Source: Nocardia arizonensis
Lineage (GTDB): Bacteria > Actinomycetota > Actinomycetes > Mycobacteriales > Mycobacteriaceae
Assembly: GCF_001310275.1 (NCBI RefSeq)
Contig: NZ_LGYZ01000067.1
Coordinates: 1-64,000, forward strand
DNA: 64,000 nt
Reading direction: 5' to 3'
The translations under genes and the position numbers were made by a program. Of the stretch, positions 35,319 to 44,885 are shown piece by piece (positions within the stretch are counted from its first letter, which is position 1; each line of letters starts with the position of its first letter). The notes under the pieces are model-generated. The model did no database searches and had not been told where the DNA came from. It saw only the letters and a list, made by a program, of their open reading frames with translations.

Positions 35319-35869
35319 GCGGGGCCCAGTGCGTCACCCGGCGCCGTGAATCCCGCCTTACCGAGCAGACGGGCGTCGCGTTCGGCGAGTTCGGCCCGCA
35401 ACCTGGCCTGACGCAGGCTCTCGTACCACTCCTCGAGCAGCCGGGCCTGCAACTCGAACATCTCCTTCTCCTCCTCCGGCTCGGCATGGTCGTAGCCGAG
35501 CAGGTGCAGGACGCCGTGCACGGTGAGCAGCGCGAGTTCGTGCTCGAGCCCGTGTCCGGCCTTGCGTGCCTGGGCCGCGGCGAACTCCGGGCAGAGCACG
35601 ATGTCGCCCAGCATGGACGGTCCGGGCTCGGGACTGTCGGGCCGCCCGCCGGGCTCGAGTTCGTCCATCGGGAAGGACATGACATCTGTCGGACCGGGCA
35701 GATCCATCCAGCGCATGTGCAGATCCGCCATGGTGTCGAGATCGACGAGCACCATCGACAGCTCGGCCGCCGGATGCACGTCCATCCGTGCGATCACGAA
35801 ACGCGCGACACTGACCAGGTCTTCTTCGGGTACGTCGATCCCCGACTCGTTGGCGATCTCGATGCTCAC
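35315..35869 (-). CDS. ybeY: Endoribonuclease YbeY
   Basis: 184 residues. Zinc endoribonuclease for 16S rRNA 3' maturation and ribosome quality control. The zinc motif [11 protein letters not shown] is intact, preceded by DIVLCPEFA and the strand [12 protein letters not shown]-terminal extension of ~35 residues beyond the core is Arg/Ala-rich. ATGA overlap with corC downstream suggests coupling. Upstream, phoH is separated by a hairpin. Confidence 0.95.
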   Translation of the reverse strand: MSIEIANESGIDVPEEDLVSVARFVIARMDVHPAAELSMVLVDLDTMADLHMRWMDLPGPTDVMSFPMDELEPGGRPDSPEPGPSMLGDIVLCPEFAAAQARKAGHGLEHELALLTVHGVLHLLGYDHAEPEEEKEMFELQARLLEEWYESLRQARLRAELAERDARLLGKAGFTAPGDALGPA

Positions 35870-35945
35870 CTGAACAGGGTATTCGGTTCGGCCGACGATG
35901 TTCCTATCGGCTCACGACGACGCGGCATCGACCCGGGGCCGGCAC

Positions 35946-35970
35946 GGCGCGCGGCGTCGTGCCGCGCGCC
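35946..35970 (-). terminator. Hairpin after phoH
   Basis: GGCGCGCGGC and GCCGCGCGCC, perfect ten-base arms with a five-base loop, just after the phoH stop and before ybeY. There is no T-tract. It may terminate or attenuate transcription between phoH and the ybeY-corC-cdd-era group. Confidence 0.6.
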
Positions 35971-35974
35971 GGGC

Positions 35975-37099
35975 TCACCGCCGATCGGACCGGTTCGCGG
36001 CCCGACGCTGGGCTCGATTGCCCGGATAGTGCTGCCCGACCGCGGGCCGGGTGTCGGCCTCGAACTTGTCGTAGGCGTCGACAATATCCGAGACCAGCCG
36101 GTGCCGGACCACGTCGCTGCTGGTCAGCTGGGCGAAGTGGATGTCATCGATATCGGTGAGGATCTCGGTGGCCGCCCGCAGACCGGACCGGGCCCCGGTG
36201 GGCAGGTCGACCTGCGTGACATCGCCGGTCACCACGATCTTCGAACCGAAGCCGAGGCGGGTGAGGAACATCTTCATCTGCTCGGCCGTGGTGTTCTGCG
36301 CCTCGTCCAGAATGATGAACGAATCGTTCAGCGTCCGCCCGCGCATATACGCCAGCGGCGCGACCTCGATGACACCCGCGGCCATGAGCTTGGGAATCGC
36401 CTCGGGATCCATCATGTCGTGCAGCGCGTCGTAGAGCGGGCGCAGATACGGATCGATCTTCTCGTTGAGCGTGCCGGGCAGGAAGCCGAGCCGCTCACCC
36501 GCCTCCACCGCGGGACGGGTCAGGATGATCCGGTTGGCCTGCTTGGATTGCAGCGCCTGCACCGCCTTGGCCATCGCCAGGTAGGTCTTGCCGGTACCGG
36601 CCGGGCCGATGCCGAAGACGATGGTGTTGGCATCGATGGCGTCGACGTAGCGCTTCTGGTTCAGTGTCTTGGGTCGGATGGTCTTGCCACGCCGGGACAG
36701 GATGTCCAGGCTCAGCACCTCCGCGGGCGACTCCGACGAGCCCTCGGTCAGCATGGACACCGTGTGCCGCACCGCCTCCGGGGTCACCACCCGATTGCGA
36801 CCGGTCAGCGCGACGAGCTGCTCGATGACCCGCTCGGCCAAGGCGACATCGGACGCCTTGCCGGTGAGGGTGACCGAATTGCCCCGGACATGGATGTCCG
36901 CGTCGAGCAACTGCTCGAGTTCACGCAGATTCTGGTCGGCAGAACCGAGGAACGGGAACACGGATTCGGGAGCGAGTTCGATACTTGATCGCACGGTGCG
37001 CGCCGCGGGGCCCGAACCCGTCTGCGCGGAACCATTGTCACCGGCAGCTGTGCCTGCCGCGGGAGTGGTCGGGTCGCCGATCTCGCCTTGTGTTCTCAA
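35975..37099 (-). CDS. phoH: PhoH family ATPase
   Basis: 374 residues. The P-loop [17 protein letters not shown] and Walker B-like [12 protein letters not shown] are intact, followed by [18 protein letters not shown]. An N-terminal KH-like segment ([19 protein letters not shown]) precedes the ATPase, as in mycobacterial PhoH1 (Rv2368c). Thought to be an RNA-linked ATPase, possibly cooperating with YbeY in RNA turnover; the two genes neighbour each other in many genomes. About 200 bases upstream contain its promoter and no recognised gene. Confidence 0.94.
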   Translation of the reverse strand: MRTQGEIGDPTTPAAGTAAGDNGSAQTGSGPAARTVRSSIELAPESVFPFLGSADQNLRELEQLLDADIHVRGNSVTLTGKASDVALAERVIEQLVALTGRNRVVTPEAVRHTVSMLTEGSSESPAEVLSLDILSRRGKTIRPKTLNQKRYVDAIDANTIVFGIGPAGTGKTYLAMAKAVQALQSKQANRIILTRPAVEAGERLGFLPGTLNEKIDPYLRPLYDALHDMMDPEAIPKLMAAGVIEVAPLAYMRGRTLNDSFIILDEAQNTTAEQMKMFLTRLGFGSKIVVTGDVTQVDLPTGARSGLRAATEILTDIDDIHFAQLTSSDVVRHRLVSDIVDAYDKFEADTRPAVGQHYPGNRAQRRAANRSDRR

Positions 37100-37296
37100 A
37101 AGTGGCTATAGCCTGCTTTCCGGTCTCGACTGATGCATTGCCCAAAGTTTAACGCGCCCCACCGACACGGCACAGTGAATAATCGGGGACCGCGGGAACA
37201 CCGTTCGAGCCGCCGGCGTGCGGATTCGGCTCCTGACCGCCCGATTGCCGGGTCGCGGTCGCCGCGGGCCGGTAGGGTCGAGCTCGACATTCGATC

Positions 37297-37638
37297 GTGA
37301 GGTCCGTCGTGTTCGCATCGTGGGAGATCCGACGCGCCGTCCGGTTCCGCGCCGTCCTGGAACTGCCGTGCCACCGCTGTCACCGCGCCGCTGAGCACGG
37401 TCTGCGCCAGCTGGTCACCACCGTCGCGGTCGGCGGCCACATCCTCGCGCGACCGCGTTCCGGCGAAGCGCTGGAGTGCCGGACCTGCGGGTCCATCTCG
37501 CCGATTCCCCGGCAGTACTTCGCCCAACTGCTGCGTCGGGCCCGCGCCGCGGAATCGGCCGCGTGGGTCAGGGCCGTGCCGTACGCCATGTCACGGTCCG
37601 CCGGACGCGGCAACGGACGGGCTACCAGCGCGCGGTGA
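37297..37638 (+). CDS. Small protein with two CxxC pairs (putative zinc ribbon)
   Basis: About 113 residues from GTG 37297, or 109 from GTG 37309, which has GAGG six bases upstream. The sequence has [14 protein letters not shown] and, about 45 residues on, [14 protein letters not shown], giving one possible zinc site. The rest is basic. It overlaps the convergent rsmE stop by 17 bases. I do not recognise a family, and high-GC shadow reading is possible; the paired cysteines are the main argument for a real gene. Confidence 0.45.
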   Translation: MRSVVFASWEIRRAVRFRAVLELPCHRCHRAAEHGLRQLVTTVAVGGHILARPRSGEALECRTCGSISPIPRQYFAQLLRRARAAESAAWVRAVPYAMSRSAGRGNGRATSAR

Positions 37639-38362
37639 GAGCGCCGAGCGCACCAAGCGCCACCGCCGCCGCGGTGGAGGTGCGCAGCACCGTCGGGCCG
37701 AGCAGCACCGCGTGCGCGCCCGCCTCGGTCAATGCCGTGAGTTCGGCCTCGTCGAGTCCGCCCTCGGGGCCGACGACGAGGACCACCTCGGAGCTCGTCG
37801 CGAAGGGCAGCTCGGTGAAACGGCCCGCGCCGGATTCGTGCAAGGCGGCCACGACCGCGCCGCCCGCGACCGCCTTGCGGACCAGATCGGTCACCTCCGC
37901 GGTGCCATGCGGATCGGCCACCGCGGGAATGTAGGCCCGCCGCGACTGCCGCGCCGCCGACCGCGCGGCGGCGCGCCACTTCTCGACGCCCTTGGCCGCC
38001 TTGCCCGCCCAGTTCGCCACGCAGCGCGCGGCCTGCCACGGCACGATGGCGTCGGCGCCCGCCTCGGTCATCAATTCCACCGCCAATTCCGAGCGGTCGG
38101 ATTTGGGCAGCGCCTGCACCACCGTCACCGGCGGCGAAACGCGCGGCGCGACAGCGCGATCCAGAATGCGCAGAGCCAGCCGGTCGCGCTCGGTCGCGAC
38201 CACTTCCGAGGCCGCGAGCACACCGCGGCCGTCCGAGAGGGTGATCGGCTCGCCGACCCGAATGCGGCGGACCGTGGCGGCATGACGTCCCTCCGGGCCG
38301 TCGAGCACCGCGACCGCCCCCGGCTCGGGAATGTCGTCGAGATAGAAGACGGTGGCGGCCAA
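37622..38362 (-). CDS. rsmE: 16S rRNA (uracil1498-N3)-methyltransferase
   Basis: 246 residues. SPOUT-class SAM methyltransferase: an N-terminal PUA-like part ([19 protein letters not shown]) and the knotted C-terminal half with [19 protein letters not shown] and [13 protein letters not shown], the diagnostic RsmE motifs. It lies four bases upstream of nothing else on the strand end and five bases downstream of dnaJ2, so hrcA-dnaJ2-rsmE probably form one unit, as in Rv2372c-Rv2374c. Confidence 0.95.
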   Translation of the reverse strand: MAATVFYLDDIPEPGAVAVLDGPEGRHAATVRRIRVGEPITLSDGRGVLAASEVVATERDRLALRILDRAVAPRVSPPVTVVQALPKSDRSELAVELMTEAGADAIVPWQAARCVANWAGKAAKGVEKWRAAARSAARQSRRAYIPAVADPHGTAEVTDLVRKAVAGGAVVAALHESGAGRFTELPFATSSEVVLVVGPEGGLDEAELTALTEAGAHAVLLGPTVLRTSTAAAVALGALGALTARW

Positions 38363-38366
38363 GGGA

Positions 38367-39521
38367 TCAGCGTCCGCTGAACGAGGCGCGCAATCGCGCG
38401 AACAGACCGCTGTTGTGCTCGGACTGCGCCGTCATGACCTCCGCGTGATCACGTTCGCGCATGCCCTTGTACTTGCGCAGCAGATCGGTCTGCTTGCCGT
38501 CGAGTTTGGTCGGCACCACGATGTCGAGGTGGGCGAGCAGATCGCCGCGCGCACCCGACCGCAGCCGCGGCATCCCGTGGCCGCGCAGCACCGACACCTC
38601 GTTGGGCTGGGTGCCCGGCGCGATGGTGAGTTCGGTCGGTCCGTCGAGGATGGTGTCGATCACGACCGTGGTGCCGAGCGCGGCGTCCACCATCGGCACC
38701 CGGATCGTGCAGTGCAGATCGTCGCCGTCGCGGACGAACACGTCGTGCGGCTGCTCCACGACCTCCACATACAGGTCGCCCGCGTGACCGCCGCCCGGAC
38801 CGACCTCACCTTGGGCGGCCAGCCGGACCCGCATGCCGTTGGCGACACCGGCCGGAATCGGCGCGGCGATCTCGCGGCGCGCGCGCACCCGACCGTCCCC
38901 GCCGCACTTGTGGCACGGATCGGGAATGGTCTCGCCCGCGCCGCGGCAGGTCGGACACGGCCGCGAGGTCAGCACCTGACCGAGAAAGGACCGCTGCACC
39001 GACTGGACTTCACCCGCGCCGCCACAGGTTTCGCAGCGCACCGGCTTGGAGTTGCCGTTGGTGCCCGCGCCGTGGCAGATATCGCAGAGAATGGCGGTGT
39101 CGACGGTGAGGTGTTTGGTGACCCCGACCGCGCATTCGGCCAGGCTGAGCCGGGTCCGCAACAGCGAATCCGCGCCGGGCTGCACCCGACCGCGGGCCTT
39201 GCGCTGGCCGCCCGCGCCGTTCATCCCGCCGAAGAACGCCTCGAAGACGTCGCCGAGTCCGCCGAAACCCTGACTCGTGAAGCCCGCGCCGCCCGCGCCG
39301 CCCGACTCCAGCGGGTCGCCGCCCATGTCGACGATGCGACGCTTCTCCGGATCCGATAGCACTTCGTAGGCCGTCGACACCTCTTTGAACTTGGCCTGTG
39401 CCACCTCGTCGGGGTTGACGTCGGGATGCAGTTCACGCGCCAGCTTCCGGTAGGCGCGCTTGATCTCCTGGTCGGTCGCGTTCTTTGCGACGCCGAGCAG
39501 TGCGTAGTAATCCCGTGCCAC
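38367..39521 (-). CDS. dnaJ2: Chaperone protein DnaJ (DnaJ2)
   Basis: 384 residues. J-domain with HPD ([12 protein letters not shown]) to stimulate DnaK, a Gly/Phe-rich region ([14 protein letters not shown]), and four zinc repeats: [24 protein letters not shown] and CHKCGGDG. Two beta-sandwich substrate domains follow. GTG 39521 is chosen so that the protein starts at [10 protein letters not shown] as in relatives; the frame extends to ATG 39551. It follows hrcA by ~180 bases, which include a promoter space but no clear CIRCE element. Confidence 0.95.
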   Translation of the reverse strand: MARDYYALLGVAKNATDQEIKRAYRKLARELHPDVNPDEVAQAKFKEVSTAYEVLSDPEKRRIVDMGGDPLESGGAGGAGFTSQGFGGLGDVFEAFFGGMNGAGGQRKARGRVQPGADSLLRTRLSLAECAVGVTKHLTVDTAILCDICHGAGTNGNSKPVRCETCGGAGEVQSVQRSFLGQVLTSRPCPTCRGAGETIPDPCHKCGGDGRVRARREIAAPIPAGVANGMRVRLAAQGEVGPGGGHAGDLYVEVVEQPHDVFVRDGDDLHCTIRVPMVDAALGTTVVIDTILDGPTELTIAPGTQPNEVSVLRGHGMPRLRSGARGDLLAHLDIVVPTKLDGKQTDLLRKYKGMRERDHAEVMTAQSEHNSGLFARLRASFSGR

Positions 39522-39700
39522 GTGAGTCTCTAGTCCTTGGTCGCTCTCCACCGCCCGACCGGCAGGCCGGGCGCGGGCTCATCCTTGTCTGCGCTTCTCC
39601 GACCGCATGCGTCGGTCGGCAGCGCCGCCGCCGACGACATTAGTCGCATGCACTCAACTTTATCCGGCCGGAGGTTCGAGAGTAGCAGCGGAGCCGAACC

Positions 39701-40732
39701 TCACCGCTCGGCCAGTACCTCACCGATGTAGCGAGCCACCGCCGCCACCGAGGCGATGGTGCCCGGATAGTCCATCCGTGTGGGACCGAGCACACCCATG
39801 CCGCCGAGCACCGCGCCGGAGACGCCGTACCCGGTGGAAACCACCGACGTGCCGCGCATCTGCTCGACCTGGGTCTCTTCGCCGATGCGAACCGTGATGG
39901 CGCCCGGCTGCTGCGCGGCGGCCAACAGCTTCAGCACCACCACCTGCTCCTCGAGCGCCTCGAGTACCTGCCGCAGCGATCCCGGCAGACCGAAGTCGGC
40001 GGCATTGCGGGTGAGGTTGGCGGTGCCGCCGAGCACCAAGCGCTCCTCGGGATGTTCCACCAGGGTCTCCACCAGCACGGTCGACACCCGGATCAACACG
40101 TCGCGCAATTTCGGCGGGGCGTGTTCGGGCAGTTCGGCGACCGAGGCCGACGCGGCGGCGAGGCGTTTACCGTCCATCGCACCGCCGAGCATGCCGCGCA
40201 GCGCCGCCAGATCCTCGTCGTCGATGACCGCGCCGAGATCGACCAGGCGCTGATCGACGCGGCCGGTGTCGGTGATCACCACCAGCAGCAGCCGGGCCGG
40301 ATTCAGCGCGACCACCTCGATATGGCGCACGGTGGAGGCCGATGCCGTCGGGTACTGCACCACCGCGACCTGCCGGGTCAACTGGGCGAGCAGGCGCACC
40401 CCGCGGCGCAGCACGTCATCGAGATCGACACCGGATTCCAGGAACTCCATGATGGCGCGGCGCTCGGCGGGCGAGAGCGGCTTCACCTCGGAAATCCGGT
40501 CCACGAACTGCCGATAGCCCTTGTCGGTGGGGATACGCCCGGAACTCGTGTGCGGCTGCGCGATGTACCCCTCGGCTTCCAGCACGGCCATGTCGTTGCG
40601 GACTGTGGCGCTGGACACACCGAGATTGTGGCGTTCGACAAGGGTTTTCGACCCGATCGGCTCCTTCGTCGCGACGTAATCGGCGACGATGGCACGTAGG
40701 ACCTCGAAGCGCCGATCCTCGGTGCTCGACAT
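39701..40732 (-). CDS. hrcA: Heat-inducible transcription repressor HrcA
   Basis: 343 residues. Winged helix [20 protein letters not shown] to [18 protein letters not shown], followed by the [18 protein letters not shown] loop, a GAF-like domain and [14 protein letters not shown] near the C-terminus. HrcA represses groE by binding CIRCE; no CIRCE sequence is visible in this window. ATG 40732 has GAGGAGG upstream; ATG 40753 lies before that site. It is first in the hrcA-dnaJ2-rsmE group (Rv2374c-Rv2372c). Confidence 0.95.
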   Translation of the reverse strand: MSSTEDRRFEVLRAIVADYVATKEPIGSKTLVERHNLGVSSATVRNDMAVLEAEGYIAQPHTSSGRIPTDKGYRQFVDRISEVKPLSPAERRAIMEFLESGVDLDDVLRRGVRLLAQLTRQVAVVQYPTASASTVRHIEVVALNPARLLLVVITDTGRVDQRLVDLGAVIDDEDLAALRGMLGGAMDGKRLAAASASVAELPEHAPPKLRDVLIRVSTVLVETLVEHPEERLVLGGTANLTRNAADFGLPGSLRQVLEALEEQVVVLKLLAAAQQPGAITVRIGEETQVEQMRGTSVVSTGYGVSGAVLGGMGVLGPTRMDYPGTIASVAAVARYIGEVLAER

Positions 40733-40889
40733 CGGGCCTACCTCCTCACTCATCGGCGTGCGGGATCCTGCGCCCGCACACCCGGGAAGACGCGATCAAC
40801 CGTCGATTCCCGGTCCCGTATGAGTATCCAGTCTAGTTGCCCATACACCAATCCCCGCCTCGCGTTGAACCCGCCCCGGCCCATGGCGA

Positions 40890-41705
40890 TCACCTGCCCG
40901 CCGCGGCCTCGACGACGGCGGTGACCTCGGCGGGGCGCGAGACCAGGGAGGCGTGCGAGGCATCGACCTCGCCGGTGCGCGCGCCCATGCGCCCGGCCAT
41001 GAACCGCTGCGCGGACGGCGGGATCACCTGGTCGCCCGCCGAGACCAGATACCAGCTCGGGGTGTCGGCCCAGGCGGGACGCACCGAGGGCTCGAGGTTG
41101 GCGGCGAGTGCGATCGAATGCTGGTGGGTGACCATATCGGCGGCGGTCTCGGCCGAGACGTCTTGCGCGAACACATCGTGGAAGCGATCCGGTGCGACGT
41201 ATCCGTCGACGTTCTTACCCGCGATACCGGTTCCGCTCGCGTCGTCGACCAGCGCCAACTGGAGCACCGGCGGGAGCAGCCTGCTGCCCGGGAAACGCAG
41301 CGGGTCGAGCAGCAGTTGCGCGACCTCACCCCGATCGGGCGCGAAAGCCGCGATATAGACCAGGGATTCGACATCGGGATCGTGGATCTGGCTGATGACG
41401 AACCCGCCGTAGGAATGACCGACCAGCACGATCGGGCCGGAGATGGTGTCGAGGGCTTGTCGCACGGCCGCGGCGTCATAGGCCGGTCCGCGCAGCGGAT
41501 TCTCCGGGACGACCACGGAATATCCGTCGGCGCGCAACCTCGCGGCCACACCGTCCCAGCTGGTGGTGTCCGCGAAGGCGCCGTGCACGAGGACGACGGT
41601 GGGCCGCGCCGCGGCGGCCTGGGCGGGCGCGGCGACCACGGCCGCGGTCAGCGACAGGGCCAGCGCCGCCAGCGCGGAACCGAATTTCGTGAAACCGGTC
41701 GACAT
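40890..41705 (-). CDS. Exported alpha/beta-hydrolase
   Basis: 271 residues with a signal peptide (LAALALSLTAAVVAAPAQA). The alpha/beta-hydrolase core shows the oxyanion segment VVLVHGAFADTTSWD, the nucleophile elbow GHSYGG, an acidic residue region (VSAGDQVIP) and the His in VDASHASLVSRP. This resembles salicylate-ester or haloperoxidase-like hydrolases widespread in actinobacteria. The start at 41705 follows GAGGAGA. The substrate is unknown. The ~135 bases to hrcA and ~205 bases upstream show no other gene. Confidence 0.88.
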   Translation of the reverse strand: MSTGFTKFGSALAALALSLTAAVVAAPAQAAAARPTVVLVHGAFADTTSWDGVAARLRADGYSVVVPENPLRGPAYDAAAVRQALDTISGPIVLVGHSYGGFVISQIHDPDVESLVYIAAFAPDRGEVAQLLLDPLRFPGSRLLPPVLQLALVDDASGTGIAGKNVDGYVAPDRFHDVFAQDVSAETAADMVTHQHSIALAANLEPSVRPAWADTPSWYLVSAGDQVIPPSAQRFMAGRMGARTGEVDASHASLVSRPAEVTAVVEAAAGR

Positions 41706-41911
41706 GTCGAATCTCCTCGGTGGATGCGGGCGAGCAGTGCTTCGGCGGGCCGCCTCCGCCCGTGCGAGGGCGCGGCCGCGACGGCATGCGCGCACGAGCC
41801 GATGCGTGACCGACGATCGGACACGGGCTCGAGCCTAGAGTGTCCGGCCGGTCGGAACGCGCTGTGATTCGAGGGTGTCGGCCACTTCGGCGCGACCGAA
41901 CGCCACCCTGC

Positions 41912-42124
41912 TCAGTGTGACGAGCTACCGACCTGCTTGCCCGCGAGGGCATCGAGGCCGAGCATGGCCAACAGCGACTGGCAGTCGGCGGCGTTCTCGG
42001 CGTGACTGGCGACGGTTCGGGCGGCGATCGCGCTCTGACGGGCGTTCTCGGCCTTCTCCGCGGCCCGCGCCTCGGCGAACTCGTTATGCTCGTGGACCAG
42101 GGTGATGTTTCGTGCCGGGGGCAT
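41912..42124 (-). CDS. Small hypothetical protein
   Basis: 70 residues, starting MPPARNITLVHEHNEF after an AGGAG site. It is Ala-rich and helical (AEARAAEKAENARQ) with one Cys. I do not recognise it. The start and ribosome site are convincing, but no domain is visible. The region 42125-42336 upstream shows no gene. Confidence 0.5.
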   Translation of the reverse strand: MPPARNITLVHEHNEFAEARAAEKAENARQSAIAARTVASHAENAADCQSLLAMLGLDALAGKQVGSSSH

Positions 42125-42336
42125 AGAGCAGACTCCTTGGGGTTGTTCGGAGCCTATACGTGTCAGGCCCCCGGCGATAGTGAGGAACGCACAGACTCTC
42201 CCCCGATACCCACACAAATGTCACGGCCGCCACGAATACCGCCAGGTCGTGCGCGGTCTCCCGCACGCGAATCGGCGCGACGATCGGCTGCTTCGGGCGG
42301 TCCTCCGTCCTCGCGCCGAGTTCGTCCGACACGGCG

Positions 42337-42867
42337 CTACGGTGCGGGTCTGAGCACCCGCTTCCGGGGATCGGTGACCAGCAACGACTCCGGCGTCAGC
42401 CCGACCCCCGCATCGATGTCGATCAACTTGCGATCCGCCGACCAGAACACGGCCTGCACGGGCCGCCCCGCCCGAAAGAACACGTAGTCACCGCGCGGAA
42501 TGCCCGCATTGTCGTCGTAGGACCACTTACCGGGAAGTCCGCGCCAGCACTGCGCAGCGAGATCGACCGCGGCCGCCCGATTCAGATCGACCGGATCGAT
42601 ACCGGGATACACATCCACCATCCGGTCCCACTCATCGGAGAATCCGGCAGCCCGTGTGATATCGAGCAGAGTCGCTCGGCTCTGTGTCCCAACCACGCGC
42701 TCCAACTCGTCGTTGAACCGCGTCACCGACCCGATCACATCCCCGTGGCTGTGGATATCCACCATCTCGCCTGCACACTGGGGCATTTCGGATTCAGCGG
42801 AGCAGCCACTCAGAACCGACAGCAGCAACGCGGCACAAACCAATATCTCGGTTCGCATGGCCTTCAC
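42337..42867 (-). CDS. Putative lipoprotein; possible immunity partner
   Basis: 176 residues with a lipobox (LLLSVLSGC). The mature part has two Cys that may pair (PQCAGEM and AAQCWRGL). The C-terminal half reads PRGDYVFFRAGRPVQAVFW. The family is not recognised. Its ATG shares four bases with the stop of the toxin-like gene upstream, so it is the last gene of that four-gene unit. A membrane-anchored partner made with a secreted toxin is a common immunity arrangement; this is inference. Confidence 0.7.
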   Translation of the reverse strand: MKAMRTEILVCAALLLSVLSGCSAESEMPQCAGEMVDIHSHGDVIGSVTRFNDELERVVGTQSRATLLDITRAAGFSDEWDRMVDVYPGIDPVDLNRAAAVDLAAQCWRGLPGKWSYDDNAGIPRGDYVFFRAGRPVQAVFWSADRKLIDIDAGVGLTPESLLVTDPRKRVLRPAP

Positions 42868-44072
42868 TTCTTCGGAGCCGGGACAGTGACGCCCGGCTGG
42901 ACCTTGGTCGCTCCGATATCGACGCTATTGCTCCATGAGACCTGCGGGCTCCCAGATCCGGTATCGGCCAGAACTATCATTTTACCCGCGTTGATCTGAG
43001 CGGTGACCTGCGCCGCGAGTTCAGCCGCGTCCGCGTTCGGATTCCGGCCACCGATTTCACGCCCACGCTCGTTGTTGTATAGATCCATCGCCTCCCGTGC
43101 GGGCGGATTGCCACCGGTCTTCTCGTGAGCGGTCGTGTAGTCCGCGGTCCACTCCGCGCCGAATGCCTGCGTCATCCGGGCATTCCAGTAGGTGTGCCGG
43201 AACGCGTCGCCGTGTCCGTCCTGCTGGACCTCGAAGATGTCGGGGTATTGGGTCTTCGCCACCGCCTCGGCTTCACTCTTGATGGCGAAGAATTCGAGCA
43301 CCTTGGTCGGCCCCTGCATCGCGAACAGCCGCTCCAACTGGACGGCTTCTTCGGCTGTCATGGCACGGGACTCGATGGTCGGATCGAACGTGCGCAGTGC
43401 GTCGAGGGCCGCTCCGCTCGGCCACATCTGCATGTCCGCCGTGGATGCCTCGGTCTGGTAATCGAGCAGTATCTTCGCCAATACCGGGTCGGTGGGCGCG
43501 ACGAGCAACGCCTGACGCACCGAATTCGGCAACTGCTCGAGCAAGTCCTGAATCCTCCCCTCGGTGCGTGTATCGAATTCCTGAATCCTGTTCAGCGAAG
43601 CCCGGAGCGTGGCAGTGAACTCAAGTTCGTCCAACTCTTTCTCCGCAATAGCACGCAGCGGAGCCCACCACCGTTCTTTCGCCCACTCCCAGTTGGATTT
43701 ACGCGACGACACCGAACCGTCGTCGGTGTAGAACAAATCCCATTCGGAGTCCTCGATGGCCTGGATCGTCGCGCGTATTCGCAGAATCATCCCTTCGAAC
43801 ACCGCCACGGCGGCCCGCAACTGCCCGGCAATCGACTCGTAGAGATCAGCAGTGACCTGTGCGTCCTTACGATCGTCCTCGGCCCGCTGCCGCAGCGCGT
43901 CACCGGTCGCCCCAACGAAATACGAGTACGAGTCACGCACGGCCCCCTCGGCCGCGACCACCTCGGACTCGATATCGGCCGCCACTTGCGTCAAGGTGAC
44001 AGCCGTCTGCGTGGCGGGTGTGAGATCCCACGCCAACACCTGCGATATCAGCAACATCGTCGACTCGCTCAT
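42864..44072 (-). CDS. Type VII secretion-like effector with DUF6973-type C-terminal domain
   Basis: 402 residues. The first ~190 residues are long helices of the WXG100/LXG-like kind (from LLISQVLAWDLTPATQTAV), typical of export domains. The C-terminal ~130 residues contain GHGDAFRHTYWNARMTQAF, AEWTADYTTAHE and AMDLYNNERGREIG, a pattern I associate with the DUF6973 domain of polymorphic toxins. Candidate catalytic residues are the His and Arg of this block. The ATGA overlap with the EspC-like gene upstream and the lipoprotein gene downstream makes an effector-immunity unit plausible. Confidence 0.75.
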   Translation of the reverse strand: MSESTMLLISQVLAWDLTPATQTAVTLTQVAADIESEVVAAEGAVRDSYSYFVGATGDALRQRAEDDRKDAQVTADLYESIAGQLRAAVAVFEGMILRIRATIQAIEDSEWDLFYTDDGSVSSRKSNWEWAKERWWAPLRAIAEKELDELEFTATLRASLNRIQEFDTRTEGRIQDLLEQLPNSVRQALLVAPTDPVLAKILLDYQTEASTADMQMWPSGAALDALRTFDPTIESRAMTAEEAVQLERLFAMQGPTKVLEFFAIKSEAEAVAKTQYPDIFEVQQDGHGDAFRHTYWNARMTQAFGAEWTADYTTAHEKTGGNPPAREAMDLYNNERGREIGGRNPNADAAELAAQVTAQINAGKMIVLADTGSGSPQVSWSNSVDIGATKVQPGVTVPAPKK

Positions 44073-44368
44073 CGCGGCTGCTCCCCGTGGAATCGGGCCG
44101 CTCGCGCCTGATCCTGATTCTCGAATTCGGTGGCTGCCCGCTCCAAACCATCGGCGATACCGGTGAATCGGCTCGCGTGGTAACCGAGTACTCCATCGAG
44201 CGCGACCAATGTTTCCTGCGTGCGCGTCAGCGCGGCCGATTGCGGTGCCCCTGTTCGCGCCAGATCCCGCTCCGGAACCGCCATCGGGACCTTCCCCCGA
44301 ATGACCTCCCCCCGTCCACGCACCTGTCCGGCCAACTCCCTGACCCGCGCCGGGTCCATCTCGAACAT
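44069..44368 (-). CDS. EspC-like/WXG100-like small secretion-associated protein
   Basis: 99 residues, helical, starting MFEMDPARVRELAGQVRGRG, a pattern seen in the DUF2580/ESX-1 secretion-associated EspC-type proteins. A second helix is TRTQETLVALDGVLGYHASR. No WXG triplet and no clear YxxxD export motif are visible, so membership is probable rather than certain. It begins eight bases after the YbaB gene and overlaps the effector gene. Likely a secretion partner or chaperone of the effector. Confidence 0.7.
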   Translation of the reverse strand: MFEMDPARVRELAGQVRGRGEVIRGKVPMAVPERDLARTGAPQSAALTRTQETLVALDGVLGYHASRFTGIADGLERAATEFENQDQARAARFHGEQPR

Positions 44369-44376
44369 CGCGCGGC

Positions 44377-44754
44377 CTACAGGACGTACTCGTCGCCGTC
44401 GTCACGGCGATCGCGACGTCGACGGTAAGCGGGTGTGAACGCCGCCAGTTCGTCGTCGACGGAGGTGACGGGCGCGGTGGGCGTCCGGGCGGCGGACAGT
44501 TCGGCGTGTACCCGTTCGGCCTCGGCTTCGGCGTCGGCGTGGGCGGCGCGGTGGCTGTCGGCGATGAGACCGGCCAGGCGTCGCGGATCGTGTTCGAGCG
44601 CGTAGTCCGACAGGCGCAGGTCGGTGATCGAACCGCGCGCGTCGGTTTCCACGTATACCGAACCGTCGGCGGCTCGCGCGCGGCCCCGCACGCCCGCTAT
44701 CGCCTCGTTGATCCGGGCCATTCGCGCCGCGAGCGCGGCATCGTCCTCGGTCAT
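44377..44754 (-). CDS. YbaB/EbfC-family protein
   Basis: 125 residues. The core pattern GSVYVETDARGSITDLRLSD fits the YbaB/EbfC sheet, and the second helix is charged (DAEAEAERVHAEL). In ESX-associated loci, YbaB-like proteins (EspL-type) accompany small effectors. The tail is disordered and acidic. It is the first gene of a four-gene unit running to 42337. The 130 bases upstream hold the probable promoter. Confidence 0.72.
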   Translation of the reverse strand: MTEDDAALAARMARINEAIAGVRGRARAADGSVYVETDARGSITDLRLSDYALEHDPRRLAGLIADSHRAAHADAEAEAERVHAELSAARTPTAPVTSVDDELAAFTPAYRRRRDRRDDGDEYVL

Positions 44755-44885
44755 GATGTTCCTTCGCTGCTGTGCGACAACGACATCGGTGATGCGCCGC
44801 CCCCTTATCGCGCCGCCCGTGATCGGGCGAGCAAGCTTGCGATGCAGATGATACGGACGCGTGCGGGTCCGGCGCGACAGTCGTG

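Noticed and set aside
40733..40889. CIRCE operator before hrcA
   Set aside because: No TTAGCACTC/GAGTGCTAA pair is present in the region upstream of hrcA or dnaJ2.
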